A stretch of DNA of 64,000 nucleotides from Sorex araneus (taxonomy: Eukaryota > Chordata > Mammalia > Eulipotyphla > Soricidae), in NCBI RefSeq assembly GCF_027595985.1, contig NC_073305.1, positions 87,724,626 to 87,788,625 of the forward strand, given 5' to 3'. Position numbers and translations under genes: made by a program. Numbering within the stretch: position 1 is the stretch's first letter; the number at the start of each line of letters is the position of its first letter. The notes under the pieces were generated by a model. It saw nothing but the letters and a program-made list of their open reading frames with translations. It did no database searches and was not told the origin of the DNA. Below are positions 33,566-44,015 of this stretch, piece after piece.

Positions 33566-33788
33566 GGGGCTGAAGAGATAGCACAGTAGGTAGGGCATTT
33601 GCCTTGCAGACAGCTGACCTGGGTTCGATTCCCAGCATCCCATATGTCCCTCGAGCACCATCAGGAGTAATTACTGAGTGCAGAGCCAGGAGTAACCCCT
33701 GAGCACCACCAGGAGTAATTACTGAGTGCAGAGCCAGGAGTGACCCCTGTGCATCGCCGGGTGTGAGCCAAAAATAAAAAAAAAAAGG
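33566..33788 (+). repeat. SINE form A with internal duplication
   Basis: GGGGCTGAAGAGATAGCACA to GGTGTGAGCCAAAAATAAAA. The segment GAGCACC..CAGGAGTAATTACTGAGTGC..GAGTAACCCCT occurs twice in a row, making the copy about 50 bp longer than normal. Confidence 0.93.
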
Positions 33789-33867
33789 CTCACCCCAAAA
33801 GGTAATAAGAAAATTACTGTGTACAGTAGTCATACTACCAGCATTTTCCTTAAATTAATCTTTTTAA

Positions 33868-34012
33868 TCCTTCCCATTTTACCAGGCAGCTACTATTAAT
33901 ATTAGCCCCATTTCACAGATACAGAAACTCAGGCACAAGTTACTGGTTAAAGGTCACACAATCAGTAAGTTGTGGGACTGAGGAAGAACCCAGGCCTGCT
34001 GCCCTAGCCTGT
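33868..34012 (-). repeat. MIR SINE
   Basis: Antisense MIR: TAGCCCCATTTCACAGATAC, AGGTCACACAATCAGTAAG and GAACCCAGGCCTGCTGCCCT. Confidence 0.8.
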
Positions 34013-34045
34013 AGGGAAAGATTGTGAAAAATCCACAGACGGGGG

Positions 34046-34162
34046 TCCAGAAAGAAAGTAGAGCAGGTAAGGTGCCGACCGTGCACATAGCTGACTGGGG
34101 TTTGATCCCCAGTGCCCCATAAAGGGCCCCGAGCACAGCCAGGTGTGTCTCTGAAACAACAC
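34046..34162 (+). repeat. SINE form A (old, deleted)
   Basis: GGGTCCAGAAAGAAAGTAGA, TGGGGTTTGATCCCCAGTGC, CAGCCAGGTGTGTC. Confidence 0.7.
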
Positions 34163-34825
34163 AATCCAGAGAAGAGGAAACCTTTGGAGAAAGCAATCAG
34201 GAGAGAGAACCTGAAGTGGCTGCACCCGAGTGGGCTTCATTCCACCACCAAAGGTCCATGAGGCCACGAGGAGCACCCCAGAGTGGAGACACACAGGATC
34301 TCACCCCCAGAATGCCCAGGAGTGCCTCTCGGCCCTTGGTCATGGCCGCTGTGGAATCAGGGTGTGGACCTGAGGAATGGAGAGAGATGTTTCATGCCCC
34401 TGTGCCTCTGCATCAGGAATCGAGCTGCCATTTGTCTGGGGGGGAGGGGATGGATCAATGTATCCACTTTCCTGGTCATGAAAGCTGACGGAGAGAACAC
34501 AAACACAGGACCCCAGGGAGCACGTGACATGACATGACTTTCTCTCTCCGAGAGGGACACGCGCCCTCCCCACCCTCAACCGAAGGCCGTGGCTCAGAAT
34601 CGACTCCTCTCCTGCCCTCCTAGTCCAGCCTGGACCTCAGTCCACACAGCTGGCCAGAGCTCATGGTCTCGAGTCGGCCCCGGCACCCTGGCCTTAGCGC
34701 CTGGCCTGCACGGCCCCAAGAGTCAGGGACACGCGGCTGTGCCCTCGGCATTGGCCAGAACACTCACCGCTTCATCCTGGTTCTTGCATCTCACCCTCTG
34801 CTTAAGCAGCATCTTTGTCACGTTT
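34163..34825. other. Unique, GC-moderate intron sequence
   Basis: About 660 bp. Open frames here are unrecognised and overlap on both strands. Confidence 0.4.
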
Positions 34826-35007
34826 TTTGTTTTGTTTTTTTTTTGCTTTTTGGGTCACACCCAGCGATGCTCAGGGGTCACTCCTGGCTCTGCACTCAGG
34901 AATTACCCCTGGCCGTGCTCAGGGGACCATGGGATGCTGGGAATCGAACCTGGGTCGGCCGCGTGCAAGGCAAACGCCCTACCCGCTGTGCTATCACTCC
35001 AGCCCCT
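34826..35007 (-). repeat. SINE form A (young)
   Basis: Poly-T, GGGTCACACCCAGCGATGC to GCTATCACTCCAGCCCC. Flanked by TTTGTCACGT/CTGTCACGT, a target duplication. Confidence 0.95.
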
Positions 35008-35054
35008 GTCACGTATTTTCTGTGAATTCCACTCTTGGGCAGGATCTAAAAGCT

Positions 35055-35335
35055 CTCCGTGCTGGGCTGGGGAGACTCAGCTCAAAGAGGTGGGAGGCAT
35101 GGGGTCCAGTCCCCGGCACTGAACGGTCCCCTGTGCACCATCAAGGAGTGAGCCCCAAGCACAGAGCTGGGTGCAGCTTGCAGAGCACTGTCAAGTGCAT
35201 CCAAAAGTGATAGGAGAGTGGGGAGGGTGTTTGCCTCGCACGTGGCTAACCTGGGTTCAATTCCTGGCACCGCTCACAGTCCCCTGAGCACCAAAACAAA
35301 ATCAAACAAAAAGCCAAACAAACAAAAAAAAGAAA
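35055..35335 (+). repeat. Two SINE form A copies in tandem (old)
   Basis: A degenerate copy at 35055-35200 (CAGTCCCCGGCACTGAACGG) followed by a better copy at 35205-35335 (GGAGGGTGTTTGCCTCGCAC ... GGTTCAATTCCTGGCACCG) with a (CAAA)n tail. Confidence 0.7.
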
Positions 35336-35338
35336 CAA

Positions 35339-35505
35339 GGGCCAGAGAGAGTACAGATTGAGACACTTTCTTTGCACCCCACTTTGACCCCCAACACTGC
35401 ATATGGTACCTAGGCACTGCTAGGAGTGATCCCGGAGCACTGAGCGAGGAGTAAGCCCTAAGTATGGCCTAGTCAGGCCAAAACAAACAAACAAACAAAA
35501 GCAAC
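35339..35505 (+). repeat. SINE form A (old)
   Basis: GGGCCAGAGAGAGTACAGAT; body CTAGGAGTGATCCCGGAGC; (CAAA)n tail. Confidence 0.8.
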
Positions 35506-35539
35506 AAGAAGAGACAAAAAAAATAAAAATTGTTTCTTC

Positions 35540-35705
35540 TCTTTTTTTTTTTTGTTTTGAGGGGCCACACCCAGAAATGCTAAGGGGTTACTCCTGGCTC
35601 TGCACTCAGGAATTACTCCAGGCAGTGCCCGCAGGGGGACTATATGGGATTCCAGGGATTGAATGGGGGCAAATGCCTGACCCACTGTACTACTGCTCTG
35701 GCCCT
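35540..35705 (-). repeat. SINE form A
   Basis: GGGGCCACACCCAGAAATGC to TACTACTGCTCTGGCCC; B-box region deleted. Confidence 0.88.
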
Positions 35706-35715
35706 TAAAAAAAAA

Positions 35716-35777
35716 TCATATATATATATATATATTTACATATATATACATATACATGTATATATATATATATATTT
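35716..35777. repeat. (TA)n microsatellite
   Basis: ATATATAT runs with TACA interruptions between two antisense SINEs. Confidence 0.9.
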
Positions 35778-35946
35778 TTGGCTTTTTGGGTCACACCCAG
35801 CGATGCACAAGGGTTACTCCTTGCTCATACACTCAGAAATTACTCCTGGCAGTGCTCGGGGGACCATATGGAATGCTGGGACTTGAACCCGGGTGAGCCG
35901 TGTGCAAGGAAAATGCCCTACCTGCTGTGCTATCGCTCCAGCCCCC
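35778..35946 (-). repeat. SINE form A
   Basis: GGGTCACACCCAGCGATGCA to GCTATCGCTCCAGCCCC. Confidence 0.93.
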
Positions 35947-36889
35947 CCAAAAAATTCTTGATGCTTCTATTTCTTCCCATGCCAAGAAAGGATAAACTGA
36001 GCCGAGCAAAAATTTCATGACTTGTGAAGCTGAAGCACAACATAGACTAAGCGGCGAAATTCCCTCCCACTGCAAGGCGGCACGTCTCCGAGATCCACAG
36101 AGAGACTCTCGCGCTCTTCAGATCGGGCTCTGTTCTGTGGGTCTGCTGTGCCTCACAAGGAGTTTTATTTTGCTTTCAAAGTGTTCCAGGCAATACTGGA
36201 AAGAAATGTGATGATTTTCCCAGCGAGGTGACATTGGGGAAAACCTGCCTAGCACGGGTCCCAATTCCCTCCCCTCAGCTTCAATCCTCAGCGGAGGCAG
36301 AGAACATCTGCTTGTGCGAGGCCAGCCGCTCGCATGGGGTACCCTGCTCATTCACAGCCCGCAAAACAAGGCCTGGGGGCAGGGGCCCGGGGAGCCCGTT
36401 CCCTAGTTTGGAACCTTTGAGCGTCCCTGAGCCAACGCCACCGCTGCCCATTTTTTTAAAGATAGAAGGCAGGAAACTGCACGCAAACCTGGTGCGTGTC
36501 CTGGATTCTGGGTTATCTGCATCCTTCAACTGTTCAGATTTTAAGGCGGAGCTTTTTCTCCCCCAGCCCTAATCGGTTCAACACATCCAGCCTCACAGCA
36601 AAGCTGGATTAAGTACAAAATCTCATTAATGGATCGTTTTTTGTGGCACTTCTGAACTCTATTTCTGGCATTCTAGGTTTGAACAGATCCCGACTCTATA
36701 AGACTTAATATTGCTTTTGCCGTTGTTGTTCCTTTCTTTTCAAGAGGTGTTAAAATATTTATATTTTCTTTGGGGGGGTTGCTAATTCTTCTGTGCACAT
36801 GCATTTGAATATAAATGTCTTTTAAGTACCTGTCTTTTGGAGTTCGTGTGGTCAAAACAAACTTTCTTCACGTGGAACTTAAACTGTAT
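35947..36889. other. Repeat-free block in CILK1 intron 1
   Basis: About 900 bp with no SINE, flanked by dense SINEs, with retained CpGs (for example GCGGCGAAATTCCC, GGCGGCACGTCTCCG, CTCTCGCGCTCTTCAG). A candidate conserved regulatory element or unannotated alternative first exon; no homologue recognised. Confidence 0.4.
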
Positions 36890-37062
36890 CTTTTTTTTTG
36901 GGGGGGGGTCACACCTGGCGATGCACAGGGGTTACTCCTGGCACTGCACTCAGGAATTACCCCTGGCGGTGTTCAGGGATCCATATGGGATGCTGGGAAT
37001 TGAACCTGGGTTGGCTGCGTGCAAGGCAAATGCCCTCCCCGCTGTGCTATGGCTCCAGCCCA
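36890..37062 (-). repeat. SINE form A (young)
   Basis: TTTTTTTTTGGGGGGGGGTC variant of the tail, then CACACCTGGCGATGCACAGG to GCTATGGCTCCAGCCC. Flanked by AAACTGT on both sides. Confidence 0.93.
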
Positions 37063-37303
37063 AACTGTCTCTATCTTGACAAAGGACTGCATTAGCGATG
37101 CTCTCAGCTATTCTGGCAACTGAAGTGATGGCAGAGAGCATGGCTGAGAGGTATGACCCCTCTCTCCCCTATATAATACTTACTGCCCTCACTGCCTTCA
37201 AACCCAGACAATCAGGAATGAGCACATTGTGCAACAGGGCCCTCAATCCCATAAGAAGGGCCACAACTTCAATATCATGATTCATAATATACATTTGGTG
37301 CTG

Positions 37304-37552
37304 GGCTGGAGTGATAGCACAGCGATAGGGCGTTTGTTTTGCATGCAGTCGACCCGGGTTCGATTCCTGTGCCCCTCTCGGAGAGCCTGGCAAGCTACCG
37401 AGAGTATCCTTCCCGCACGGCAGAGCCTGACAAGCTACCCGTGGCGTATTCGATATGCCAAAAACAGTAACAACAAATCTCACAATGGAGACGTTACTGG
37501 TGCCCGCTCGAGCAAATCGATGAGCAATGGGATGACAGTGACAGTGACATTT
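37304..37552 (+). repeat. SINE form B (young)
   Basis: GGGCTGGAGTGATAGCACAG to GATGACAGTGACAGTGACA. Flanked by ACATTTGGTGCTGG on both sides, a clean 14-bp target duplication. Confidence 0.95.
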
Positions 37553-37978
37553 GGTGCTGGATAATCTCAGTTGTCTGTGGAATACAGAGATAAAACAAGG
37601 GAATAGATGATATTGGACAATGACAAACTCTTGGCCTTGGATTACAAAACTAATTAACAAACAGTAGAGGTGAGGGAAATGAAGGGAGGAACAAAGACCC
37701 GACCAGAGGTGTTGTGAGGACTGTGGTGGAGGCTCAGGGGCACTGTGGTAGTGGTGGGGTAGAGGAACTTTGTACATCAATACCATAAGTATTAGGGCTA
37801 CTGTAAACACGTTACCTAAATTATAACTTTTTAAAAAGGAAAGAATATGGGAATAAGGGTAGCTGAGCAGAGCCTTTGGGACACTGGTGGAGGGAACTGG
37901 TACTAGAGGACGGATGGGGTGTTGGAGTGATGGATGCATGAAAAGTATGAGAAAATATTATAAATCCTAGTACCTCAA
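37553..37978 (+). mobile_element. L1 3' end fragment
   Basis: TCTGTGGAATACAGAGATAA, ACTTTGTACATCAATACC, TACTGTAAACACGTTACC; then a second tail-like segment to 37978 (GGGACACTGGTGGAGGGAAC). Confidence 0.7.
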
Positions 37979-38165
37979 CAAGGAGGGAGGGAGGAAGGAA
38001 GGGAGAGAGGGAGGAAGGGAGGAAGGAGAAGGAAAGGAAGAAGGAAGGAAGGAAGGGAAGAAGGAAGGAAGGAAGGAAGGAAGGAAGGAAGGAAGGAAGG
38101 AAGGAAGGAAGGAAGGAAGGAAGGAAGGAAGGAAGGAAGGAAGGAAGGAGAAGAAGGAGAGGAAG
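37979..38165 (+). repeat. (GGAA)n microsatellite
   Basis: About 180 bp of GGAA/GGGA units, more than 25 consecutive perfect GGAA at 38062-38149. Expanded from the purine-rich tail of the L1 before it. Confidence 0.95.
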
Positions 38166-38869
38166 AAAAACAGATTTGGGGAATCAGATGACCAAAATAT
38201 GTTTCTCATACCTCTTTGGTCTTTAACCCCAGTTACTGACTCACAGATCCCCAGAGCCTTAGAATTCCTAAGAGAACAATAAAGGAGCCTCTTGTTATGT
38301 GAGTAAGAAGACTTCTGCAAGACCTAAGGATGGGGGCTAGTTGCCAGGAGAACCATCCAAAGTTGAAATGGTAATGGGGGCTGGGGGTGCTTTCAAGAGA
38401 CTAAGTTCAATTGTCAATGGACAGCAAATTAGTCATATGTGCGTATGCAATGAATCTCCCATAAAAACTCAAAAGGAGGGGCACAGAGGAAGAATCATTT
38501 TACCCCGGCTTAGGTGAAATTGGATGAGTGGGAGTGAAAAGTTCCCCCTTAATGAAGGTTGCTGGAGGTGCAGAAGTTAAGGACCCACCTTCTGTCTTAA
38601 TCACTGGCTCAGGTTGTAAAGCTGAGCAAGGTACAGGAGGTGAGGGTGAGGGGGTGAATGACAATGCGTCATACACTCCAGAGTTCAAACATTGCAGAGG
38701 GCTACAAGAAACTCAAAAGCCAATCTCACTGGAAGGTATATTATCATAAATACTAACAAAACGTTAAACAACTCATCAAGAAACTGCAGATGTTTACTAC
38801 CTTCATCTGCACTTTAGGCTCAAAGACTGTCTCCCCCATCACACAACTCTCCCATGGGAACACAAACAT
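38166..38869. other. Unique intron sequence
   Basis: About 700 bp, no recognised family. Confidence 0.4.
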
Positions 38870-39050
38870 TCAGAGATCCCTTGCCTTGCATGTGGCTAAC
38901 CCTATTTGATCCCCAGCATCTTCAATGGTCCCCCAAGCACCATGAGTAATCCCTGAGCAGAGAGTTAGGACTGAGCCCTGAACCGTAGGAATAGCCCCAA
39001 CACCGGACTCCCCGCACAACAAAAAAAGAAAAGAAAAGAAAAGAAAAAAA
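38870..39050 (+). repeat. SINE form A fragment (old)
   Basis: CCTTGCCTTGCATGTGGCTA, ATTTGATCCCCAGCATC, then an (AAAAG)n tail. Confidence 0.75.
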
Positions 39051-39129
39051 CCCAACATGCAAATCAACGGACTCTGCTGTGTGGGACACAGGTGTATGGA
39101 TCATCCTTCAACAACCAGTGGATGAAGGA

Positions 39130-39173
39130 CACGAGAAAAAGAGAGAGGGGGAGGGGAGAGGGAGAGGAGAGAA

Positions 39174-39244
<71 letters not shown>

Positions 39245-39404
39245 AAAGTGCCTGTCATAGAGGCAGCGGCGGGGCGGGGAGGGGGTGATGGAAGGGAACC
39301 TGCCTGGGGACACTGGTGCTGGAAAATGTATACTGGTGAAGGGACGGGTGTTGGAATACTGTATGACTGAAAGCCAATCATGAACAGCTTTCTCACTAAT
39401 GGGC
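39130..39404 (+). mobile_element. L1 3' UTR with long (GA)n
   Basis: (GA)n at 39177-39240, then GTGCCTGTCATAGAGGCAGC, GGGGACACTGGTGCTGGAAA and CAATCATGAACAGCTTTC. Its tail continues at 39661-39690 after an inserted SINE. Confidence 0.85.
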
Positions 39405-39660
39405 TATCTCACTGTCACTGTCACTGCCATCCCGTTGCTCATCGATTTGCTAGAGCAGGCCCCAGTAACGTCTCTATTGTGAGACTTATTGCTACTGTTT
39501 TTGGCATATCCAATACACCACGGGTAGCTTGCCAGGCTCTGCGTGCGGGTGCGATACTCTCGGTACCTTGCCGGGCTCGCCGAGAGGGACGGAGGAATTG
39601 AACACGGGTCGGCCAAGTGAAAGATGAATGCCCTACTGCCTGCTACTGCTCCAGCCCCAG
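39405..39660 (-). repeat. SINE form B inserted in the L1 tail, with TSD
   Basis: CACTGTCACTGTCACTGCC to CTGCTACTGCTCCAGCCCC. GCTATCTCAC is repeated on both sides (39402-39411 and about 39660-39669). Confidence 0.93.
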
Positions 39661-39690
39661 CTATCTCACAGTGATTCAATTAAAAAAAAA

Positions 39691-40004
39691 TTGTCATCTG
39701 GGAACTACAGTCATGTAGAGAGCAATTTTCACAATGTTGTCAAATATACATTCTACCCTAACACATACTTTCTGGTCTGAGTCATGGTCTCTTACAGTAA
39801 CCCAAGGATGGTCACATGTAACTTTATCACAAGTGAGACTAGGTCTGCACAAAGGTAAATGACTCACACTACTCTTCTCAAAAGATCCTTCAGGAGCTCT
39901 TGGATCTCAAGTGGCTACTAAGAGCCCCCAGCAGATGGGGAAAGTATCAGATGAAATGAAGCCCTTCCGTGGACAAAAATGAGCTAGAAGGACATCTTTA
40001 AGAT
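39691..40004. other. Unique intron sequence
   Basis: No recognised element. Confidence 0.4.
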
Positions 40005-40170
40005 CTAGAGATAGTACAGGGATTGAGGTGCTTGCCTGTATACGGCTGACCCTGACTCCATCCCTGGCACCTCAGGTTCATCCAGTTCCTCTGGGAGCAA
40101 CTCCTGAACAGAGAACTGGGAGTAACCCCCAAGCACCATTAGATGGGGCCTCAATCCCACACCCAAATAA
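40005..40170 (+). repeat. SINE form A (old)
   Basis: TCTAGAGATAGTACAGGGAT, CTTGCCTGTATACGGC, GGAGTAACCCCCAAGC. Confidence 0.7.
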
Positions 40171-40264
40171 GGAATCATTTTAACTAAGATAATATACAAC
40201 TGAATGCTAATTAGTATTGTTAATAAATAGCATCATAATATATGTCATCAGAATATATATCAGA

Positions 40265-40267
<3 letters not shown>

Positions 40268-40309
<42 letters not shown>
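40268..40309. repeat. (AT)n microsatellite
   Basis: About 20 AT units directly before a form B SINE. Confidence 0.95.
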
Positions 40310-40310
<1 letters not shown>

Positions 40311-40315
40311 CATCA

Positions 40316-40558
40316 GGGCTGGAGTGATAGCACAGCGGGTAGGGTGTTGGCCTTGTATGCAGCTGACCCTTGTTCGATTCCTCCGCCCCTCTCAGAGAGC
40401 CCGGCAAGCTACCGAGAGTATCTGCCCACACAGCAGAGCCTGGCAAGCTCCCCATGGTGTATTCGATGTGCCAAAAACAGTAACAAGTCTCACAATAGAG
40501 ACGTTACTGGTGCCCGCTCAAGCAAATCGATGAGCAACGGGATGACAGTGATACAGTG
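40316..40558 (+). repeat. SINE form B
   Basis: GGGCTGGAGTGATAGCACAG to GGATGACAGTGATACAGTG. Confidence 0.94.
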
Positions 40559-40675
40559 AAATATAGTTTCAACAGAACCAAAGTGCAACATGAGAACACA
40601 TAATGTTAAGGAAACTCCAGGCTGGAGATCTAGAATGTTTTGTTTTGTTTTGTTTCCTGAAAGGGTCCGTAATGG

Positions 40676-40850
40676 GGCCAGGAAAATGGTACAGTGGGTA
40701 GGGCACTTGCTTTGCACACAGTCAACACAGGTTTGATCCCAGGCACCTGATATGGTCCTTTAAGCTAAGGAGTGATCACCAGGAGTGACCCTGAGTGCAG
40801 GACCAGGAGTAAGCCCTGAGCACCACTGAGCATGACCCAAAAACAAAGCA
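40676..40850 (+). repeat. SINE form A
   Basis: GGGGCCAGGAAAATGGTACA to GCATGACCCAAAAACAAAGC. Confidence 0.88.
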
Positions 40851-40874
40851 AAGAAATGGAAAAGAACCCTTATT

Positions 40875-40955
40875 GACACAACATTCTCACTTTACAGACG
40901 AGGTTCGACTGACAGGAATAGAACCCTCTCATCTTCAGAATACAGAGCTTTAACA
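40875..40955 (-). repeat. Possible MIR remnant
   Basis: TTCTCACTTTACAGACGAGG and GGAATAGAACCCTCTCATC resemble antisense MIR; weak. Confidence 0.3.
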
Positions 40956-40974
40956 AGGAAATGCTTTCCCTGTT

Positions 40975-41130
40975 CCATTTTGGTTTGGACCACCCCTGGT
41001 GATGCTCAGGAGCTATTTACCGCTTGGTGCTGGGGGGGAGGGGCGGGAGAGGGGGCGGGCCTCAAACCCAGGTCTGCTACATTCAGAGCATGTGCTTCAT
41101 CTGTTGAGCCCTCGCTCCAGCTCTGCTGCT
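40975..41130 (-). repeat. SINE form A (old)
   Basis: GACCACCCCTGGTGATGCTC to GAGCCCTCGCTCCAGC, with a G-rich expansion in the middle. Confidence 0.7.
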
Positions 41131-41180
41131 CTAATAGTCTATTAAAGATGTTTTAGATTCTCCCCTTCTCCGCATATATA

Positions 41181-41420
41181 TGGGCTGGAGCGATAGCACA
41201 GCAGTAGGGCATTTGCCTTTCACGCGGCCTACCCGTGTCGATTCCTCTGCCCCTCTCAAAGAGCCCGGCAAGCTACCGAGAGTATCTCGCCAGCGCGGCA
41301 GAGCCTGGCAAGCTACCCGAGGAACATTTGATGACAAAAACAGTAACAAGTCTCATAATGGTGACATTACTGGAGCCCGCTCAAGCAAATCGATGAACAA
41401 CGGATGACAGTGATACAGTG
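41181..41420 (+). repeat. SINE form B
   Basis: GGGCTGGAGCGATAGCACAG to GGATGACAGTGATACAGTG, followed by (AT)n. Confidence 0.94.
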
Positions 41421-41520
41421 ATATATATATATATGTATATATATATACACACACGTCTTCATTTGTCCTAGTGTAGCCATATATATGCATATATGCGCAT
41501 ATATATACCCATATATATAA
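41421..41520. repeat. AT/GCAT low-complexity tract
   Basis: Alternating purine-pyrimidine AT, GT and TGCATA runs; potentially non-B-forming. Confidence 0.85.
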
Positions 41521-41980
41521 AATAGAAATATAGTGCTAATATTCAACTACGAATAGAAAGCAGTTGATCTCCAAAGAGGTGCTTTCTTCTTCCTGTGAGC
41601 CAGCCCAACAAGTTAAGGCACACGGGATGTGCCTGCAGCTCCGCAGGTGAGTCCTATTACGGACACTCTTTCGATGAAGGTTTCAACTTTCAAAGAACAG
41701 TGACTCAGGCACTAACTCACTGTGCAGGAATGCTTTGGTTTCCCTGGAAGGAATCAGAAATGGATACTTTCCCCTGGGACTGAGTGTTTCCTTAGGATTA
41801 TGGAATTATTTTTTCTAGCATCAGACAGCACCTCACCTGGGCAGGAAAGCCCACATCATTCTTGGACGTCAACTAGAGACCAACCAGGGTGTCACTGTTT
41901 CTTCTTTGGCTGCAATTAAGGACACCTTTGACTTCTTCCTTCACTTGCAATTGGCCTAGAAAGTAATTTATTTCATCCAT
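41521..41980. other. Unique intron sequence
   Basis: About 460 bp, no recognised element. Confidence 0.4.
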
Positions 41981-41983
41981 GGA

Positions 41984-42488
41984 ACTGGAGCGACAGCACA
42001 GTGGGTAGGGCATTTGCCTTGCATGCCGCACTGACCCGGGTTTGATTCCTCCGTCCCTCTCGGAGAGCCTGGCAAGCTACCGAGAGTATTTTGCCTGCAC
42101 GGCAGAGCCTGGCAAGCTCCCCGTGGTATATTCGATATGTCAAAAATAGTAACAAGTCTCACAATGAAGATGTTACTGGTGCCCAGGGCTGGATCGATAG
42201 CACAGCTGTAGGGCGTTTGCCTTTCATGTGGCTGACCCGTATTCGATTCGTCTGCCCCTCTCAGAAAGCCCGGCAAGCTACTGAGAGTATCCCACCCTCA
42301 CGGCAGAGCCTGGCAAGCTACCCGTGGCGCACTCAATATGCCAAAAACAGTAACAATAAGTCTCACGATGAGAGACATTACTGGTGCCCGCTCGAATAAG
42401 TCGATGAGCAACGGGATGACAGTGACAGTGACAGTGGCTGGTGCCCGCTCAGCAAATCGATGAACAACAGGATCACAGTGCTACAGTG
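41984..42488 (+). repeat. SINE form B, outer copy split by another form B
   Basis: AACTGGAGCGACAGCACAGT head; body to GATGTTACTGGTGCCC at 42184; remainder CGCTCAGCAAATCGATGAAC resumes after 42446. Confidence 0.93.
42185..42437 (+). repeat. SINE form B, inner copy
   Basis: GGGCTGGATCGATAGCACAG to GACAGTGACAGTGACAGTGG, flanked by the 9-bp duplication CTGGTGCCC (42176-42184, 42438-42446). Confidence 0.94.
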
Positions 42489-42577
42489 CTACTTCTTTTC
42501 GCAAGGCAATTTTTCTAGACAATTTGTAGAATGTGTATTGATAAGGAAGTCAAAATCGTGTTTTCTTCTTCTTTTGC

Positions 42578-42738
42578 TTTCTTTTTTGGGATACACCTGG
42601 GTAAACTCAGTGTTTATTTCTGGCTCGGTGTTCAGGGGATCACTCCTGGTGCTCATAGAGGACCATATGTTGGAGATAAAACTGGGGTTGGCCACATGCA
42701 AGGCAAGTGCCTCACTGGATGTACTTTCTCTGGTCCCC
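42578..42738 (-). repeat. SINE form A (old)
   Basis: GGGATACACCTGGGTAAACTC to GTACTTTCTCTGGTCCC. Confidence 0.75.
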
Positions 42739-42816
42739 TGTAACTGTTTCAAAGCAAGCAGAACCACCATTTAGAATCAGGTCTCACTATAAAATAATTC
42801 CTAGGCAAATCACTGC

Positions 42817-42836
42817 ACACACGCGCACGCACGCGC

Positions 42837-42886
<50 letters not shown>
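42817..42886. repeat. (CA)n microsatellite
   Basis: CGCACG variants followed by about 22 perfect CA units. Confidence 0.95.
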
Positions 42887-42887
<1 letters not shown>

Positions 42888-43836
42888 CTATTTGCACATT
42901 TTGATCATACTCTAGTTGTGGGCCCTTTTCAGAAGACTGTGGGGAGCCATAAAACAGCCCTAGTGAAGAGAATCAACAACAAAGTGAGATGCTGTTCACA
43001 GACTGCCAGATTGGAGTGGACAGAAAGGCCACTGTCCCTGGATTTCTCCACAGAAACCACCAGATGAGAGGTCCTGCCATAAATACATACACTCACACCT
43101 ACCCTGCAAGCAGGAAAATAGAACAGTGAGGGAAAACTCCAATTCAGCAAGATCCTGCAAAATGAAACGAAGGAGCTTGCCTCATGAGCAGCCCAGGAAA
43201 AAAAATAAAAATAAATTAAGAGGCGGTAGTGTTCCTGGCAAGGTTCAGATGGAAAAACAGAAACAGATCCCAGAAGCAGAGCCTTCGCCAGAAATAACTG
43301 AAGCCCGAGTCATTTAAGTCAGAGCAGAATTATACTCACGGAGGATGCAGCACATGGCTGCCCTAGCCTCTGGGCCTCCACACTCAGCCCTGACTTGGAA
43401 TCTGCCACTAACAGGTCAACACACATTTATGGGAGATTTGCTACATATTCAGGCTTCTGCAATTCATCGCCTGGGGAAGAGCAGAAAGAGGTCAGACACG
43501 GGCCAGCCCCTGTTGAGGCACTAGAGACCATCTTACTCCAAATACAGCTTGCTAGAGGAGGCATTTCTCCTACCTGACACATCAAAGAGCCAACACTAGG
43601 AGAATTCCACAGGGCCACGTGACTTATTAAGTCGAATCATGCCCTGACCTCAGTTTTTCCTGCCTCCAAAGCGCACACCACCATATTACCATGTATCGAA
43701 TACAGCGCCTGCCCTAAAGCAGTTTAACAATCTAGACCAATTAGAGATCAATATAACCAATGTAACAAAACAAGGATCCTAAAAGCAGAAGAGGAGAAAG
43801 GAGAAAAGAACATGAAGGAGAAAAGAAAATGTCATG
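42887..43836. other. Repeat-poor intron stretch
   Basis: About 950 bp without recognised SINE or L1. Confidence 0.4.
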
Positions 43837-43838
43837 GT

Positions 43839-44015
43839 GGGGCTGGAGCAGTAGTCTAGCGCGGGTAGGGTGTTTACCTTGCACGTGGTCGACCCGGGTT
43901 CGATCCCTGGCATCCCATTTGGTCCCCCGAGCACTGCCAGGAGTAATTCCTGAGTGCAGAGTCAGGAGTAACCCCTGAGCATTGCGGGTGTGACCAAAAA
44001 AGCAAAAAATAAAAT
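43839..44015 (+). repeat. SINE form A
   Basis: GGGGCTGGAGCAGTAGTCTA to GGGTGTGACCAAAAAAGC. Confidence 0.92.

Noticed and set aside
34589-35122. 177-codon open frame in CILK1 intron 1
   Set aside because: Most of it is an antisense SINE translated (GSHPAMLRGHSWLCTQE-type words), as are many other open frames in the window.
37169-37939. 256-codon open frame on the minus strand
   Set aside because: It runs through a form B SINE and an L1 tail; chance open frame.
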